From NCBI GenBank assembly GCA_964011675.1, contig CAXGPR010000005.1:18065-82064 (forward strand): 64,000 nucleotides of DNA. The letters run 5' to 3'. The translations under genes and the position numbers were made by a program. The notes below the pieces were generated by a model, which saw nothing but the letters and a program-made list of their open reading frames with translations, ran no database searches and was not told where the DNA came from. The DNA is from GCA-2693325 sp964011675 (GTDB taxonomy: Bacteria > Latescibacterota > UBA2968 > UBA8231). Shown one piece after another: positions 62,031 through 64,000 of the stretch (its first letter is position 1; every line of letters begins with the position of its first letter).

Positions 62031-63407
62031 ATGTTTAAGAAAATACTGGTAGCGGATCGCGGGGAAATTGCCCTACGCGTCATTCGCGCATGTAAAGACA
62101 TGGGTATTGAAACCGTAGCCATCCACTCTGAAGCGGATACCCATGCGTCTCATGTGCTTTTTGCTGATGAGGATGTGTGTATCGGGCCTCCGGCGGGCAA
62201 AGATAGCTATCGTAACTATGCGAATATCATCAGTGCGGCCGAACTGACCAATGCTGATGCGATTCATCCCGGCTATGGACCGCTGGCTGAAAACGCAGAA
62301 TTTGCGGAAATATGCCAGCAGTGTGGTATCAAGTTCGTCGGTCCGCCTATCGAAGCTATACGTCGCATGGGCGATAAGTCGCTTGCCCGCCAGACGATGA
62401 AAGATGCAGGTGTGCCCGTCGTGCCGGGCAGTGAGGGGGAGTTAGAGTCGCTTGAGGACGCGCGTGTGTGGGCCGAGAAGGTGGGATTTCCTCTGCGGCT
62501 AAAAGCTTCTGCTGGGGGCGGCGGGCGGGGTATGCGGATTGTGCGTTCCATGGACGAGTTAGAAGATGCTTGGAAAATGGCCCGCATGGAAGCGCGCGGA
62601 GCGTTTACTAGCGATGCCGTTTACATGGAGCGTTCTATAGAGCGAGCGCGTCACATAGAGATTCAAGTCCTCGGTGATGAACACGGGAATATTGTTCACC
62701 TGTTTGAACGCGAATGTTCAATTCAGCGCCGGAATCAGAAACTGTTAGAAGAAAGTCCTTCGCCCGTCGTGGACGAAGATATGCGCTGCCGGCTTGGAGA
62801 AGCTGCCGTTGCTGGTGCGCGGAGCGTCGGATACTACGGTGCGGGGACGATAGAGTATATCGTGGACGAAGATCTGAACTTCTACTTTATGGAGATGAAC
62901 ACGCGTATTCAGGTAGAACATCCCGTGACAGAAACCGTTACAGGTATTGATCTGGTGCGCGAACAGATCCGCATAGCTTCCGGCGAAGAGTTGGGCTATG
63001 GCCAAGATGAGATACTTCTAACGGGACACGCAATAGAATGTCGCATTAACGCTGAAGATCCCGCACGGAACTTCATACCCTCTGCAGGAAAAATCACTGC
63101 GCTACATCAGCCCGGAGGCCCGGGAGTGCGCATTGATAGCCATATATATCAGGGCTATGATATGCCGCCTTATTACGATTCATTGTTAGCTAAGCTGATT
63201 GTTAGTGGTCGAGATCGAACCGAGGCGTTGGCCCGCCTGCGAAGAGTTTTAGCAGAGTATACGATTGAAGGCGTGCTGACGACAATTCCCTTTCATCGAG
63301 CCTTAATAAAAGAAACAAACTTTATTGCGGGGCGTTTTAACACAGACTATGTGGCCGATACCTCTTTAGACCTCGATAGCGTTTCGCTTGCAACCAAACA
63401 GGAGTAA
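62031..63407 (+). CDS. accC: acetyl-CoA carboxylase biotin carboxylase subunit
   Basis: A 458-residue ATP-grasp enzyme that carboxylates biotin on AccB. It has the N-terminal VADRGEIALRVIRACKDMG, the glycine-rich ATP lid GGGGRGMRIV and the MEMNTRIQVEHPVTE catalytic block. Length is normal. gcvH follows after six bases. Confidence 0.97.
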   Translation: MFKKILVADRGEIALRVIRACKDMGIETVAIHSEADTHASHVLFADEDVCIGPPAGKDSYRNYANIISAAELTNADAIHPGYGPLAENAEFAEICQQCGIKFVGPPIEAIRRMGDKSLARQTMKDAGVPVVPGSEGELESLEDARVWAEKVGFPLRLKASAGGGGRGMRIVRSMDELEDAWKMARMEARGAFTSDAVYMERSIERARHIEIQVLGDEHGNIVHLFERECSIQRRNQKLLEESPSPVVDEDMRCRLGEAAVAGARSVGYYGAGTIEYIVDEDLNFYFMEMNTRIQVEHPVTETVTGIDLVREQIRIASGEELGYGQDEILLTGHAIECRINAEDPARNFIPSAGKITALHQPGGPGVRIDSHIYQGYDMPPYYDSLLAKLIVSGRDRTEALARLRRVLAEYTIEGVLTTIPFHRALIKETNFIAGRFNTDYVADTSLDLDSVSLATKQE

Positions 63408-63413
63408 GGTACA

Positions 63414-63803
63414 ATGAGCGAGTCCAATATTCCGGAAAACGTATCCTACAGTGATAGCCACGAGTGGATACAGGTTGAAAGTGATATTGCGACAATTGGT
63501 ATCACTTATTTTGCTCAGTTCGAGTTGGGTGATATCGTTTTTGTGGAACTGCCCGAAATAGGTGAGTATGCTAAAAGAGGCGAAATATTCGGCACGGTTG
63601 AAGCTGTAAAAACGGTTGAAGATCTAATCGCACCTATATCCGGTGAAGTCTTGGAGGCCAACGAAACGCTCGAAGAAGATGCCAAACAGATTAATGAAGA
63701 TCCTTACGGTGCCGGTTGGATGATAAAGATACGCATCGAAGATGAAGAGCAAATCGAGGAATTACTCAATCCCAGTGAGTATGCCGACATAATTAACGAA
63801 TAA
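63414..63803 (+). CDS. gcvH: glycine cleavage system H protein
   Basis: A 129-residue lipoyl carrier; Lys66 in GTVEAVKTVEDL is the attachment site, and SYSDSHEWI at the start is typical. AAGG lies six bases before the ATG. It follows accC with no other glycine cleavage gene in view, so it may serve glycine cleavage in trans or as a lipoate shuttle. It ends 11 bases before the stop of a convergent gene. Confidence 0.96.
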   Translation: MSESNIPENVSYSDSHEWIQVESDIATIGITYFAQFELGDIVFVELPEIGEYAKRGEIFGTVEAVKTVEDLIAPISGEVLEANETLEEDAKQINEDPYGAGWMIKIRIEDEEQIEELLNPSEYADIINE

Positions 63804-63814
63804 AGATCGCCCCG

Positions 63815-64000
63815 TTATCTATCTTGACTTTGTCCCATATATACCGTAATTATAAGTTTTCGTTTTTTGACATATGTATCTGCGCCGACTGACGATGTGT
63901 AATTATCCGTGTACAGAACGTATGTCTCTGTGCTGCAACGCTTTTCTTTTGAATTGTAAGATGTCCAATAGAAGGTAGACTTGTCGACAAATTCGTCCAC
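63815..64000 (-). CDS. C-terminal end of a gene continuing past the window, unknown product
   Basis: On the minus strand the frame is open from the window edge to a TAG at 63815 (61 residues). The sequence is rich in Tyr, Thr, Ser and Lys and ends KKRKLIITVYMGQSQDR, which resembles the C-terminal strand of minor pilin-type proteins, but that is only a guess. The close fit against gcvH (11 bases between stops) supports a real gene. Confidence 0.4.
   Translation of the reverse strand: MDEFVDKSTFYWTSYNSKEKRCSTETYVLYTDNYTSSVGADTYVKKRKLIITVYMGQSQDR

Noticed and set aside
63824..63852. Promoter-like TTGACT-17-TAATTA on the plus strand
   Set aside because: It falls inside the probable C-terminal coding part of the convergent minus-strand gene, so it is likely chance.
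1..64000. CRISPR arrays, insertion sequences, prophage or integrase genes
   Set aside because: Looked for repeats with regular spacers, transposase motifs and terminal inverted repeats; none were found.

Overview
The window reads as one contiguous stretch of a bacterial chromosome. It has dense genes on both strands, base composition near 50% GC by eye, one tRNA gene, and no transposase, integrase, phage gene or CRISPR array that I could find. The organism looks like an uncultivated member of the FCB group, with Latescibacterota or a relative the best guess. The reasons are secreted proteins with FlgD-type Ig tails carrying a TPNGDG motif, many TPR and CRTAC1-like proteins, a phytanoyl-CoA dioxygenase, a class I lysyl-tRNA synthetase, and scattered sugar-acid enzymes. 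This placement is inference; no rRNA or marker tree is available here. Layout: 1-11 kb holds the N-terminal part of a molybdenum hydroxylase, a phosphopantetheinyl transferase, a GRHPR-like 2-hydroxyacid dehydrogenase, trxB, an rsmA of archaeal Dim1 type, a C45-type acyltransferase paired with a quinone reductase, a divergent Ldh-family oxidoreductase, a CYTH protein, zapA and a FliL-like protein. 11-16 kb has a phosphohexomutase, a SAM hydroxide adenosyltransferase and an acidic lipoprotein on the minus strand, diverging from an NHL-repeat lipoprotein and TPR protein. 16-24 kb has infA, a broken monooxygenase-like gene, class I lysK, DUF72, yhbY, fxsA, GNAT and SDR genes. 24-34 kb has a TPR membrane protein, pckA, an exported Nudix-like protein, an AI-2E exporter, a nitronate monooxygenase-like gene, a cold shock gene, and an ArsR-methyltransferase regulator with a clear palindromic operator in front of ahcY. 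34-38.9 kb is a plus-strand operon of a TPR lipoprotein, a seven-repeat CRTAC1 propeller and a PpiC-type foldase. 38.9-50 kb is a large minus-strand cell-surface cluster: a DOMON/CBM9-like secreted protein, then a lipoprotein, three tandem paralogous secreted proteins and an outer-membrane-like protein. 50-53 kb encodes three enzymes that are normally cytoplasmic but here carry export signals (glycosylasparaginase-like, RidA, class V aminotransferase). 53-58.5 kb is a keto-acid and sugar-acid area (KDPG aldolase, PhyH, iron alcohol dehydrogenase, flavin reductase, broken pcp, mannonate dehydratase). 58.5-64 kb has msrB, tRNA-Lys, a TPR protein, efp-accB-accC-gcvH and the end of a convergent gene. 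Most working together: ArsR-MTase with ahcY (methionine cycle and SAH detoxification); efp-accBC (fatty acid synthesis operon); mannonate dehydratase, KDPG aldolase and possibly the uronate-dehydrogenase-like SDR (hexuronate breakdown); and the 38.9-49 kb surface operon, which is the best candidate here for an undescribed system. Several start codons sit 5-9 bases after a good -10 box with no Shine-Dalgarno sequence, suggesting leaderless transcripts. Several genes carry stop codons or frameshifts, which may be real decay or assembly error.
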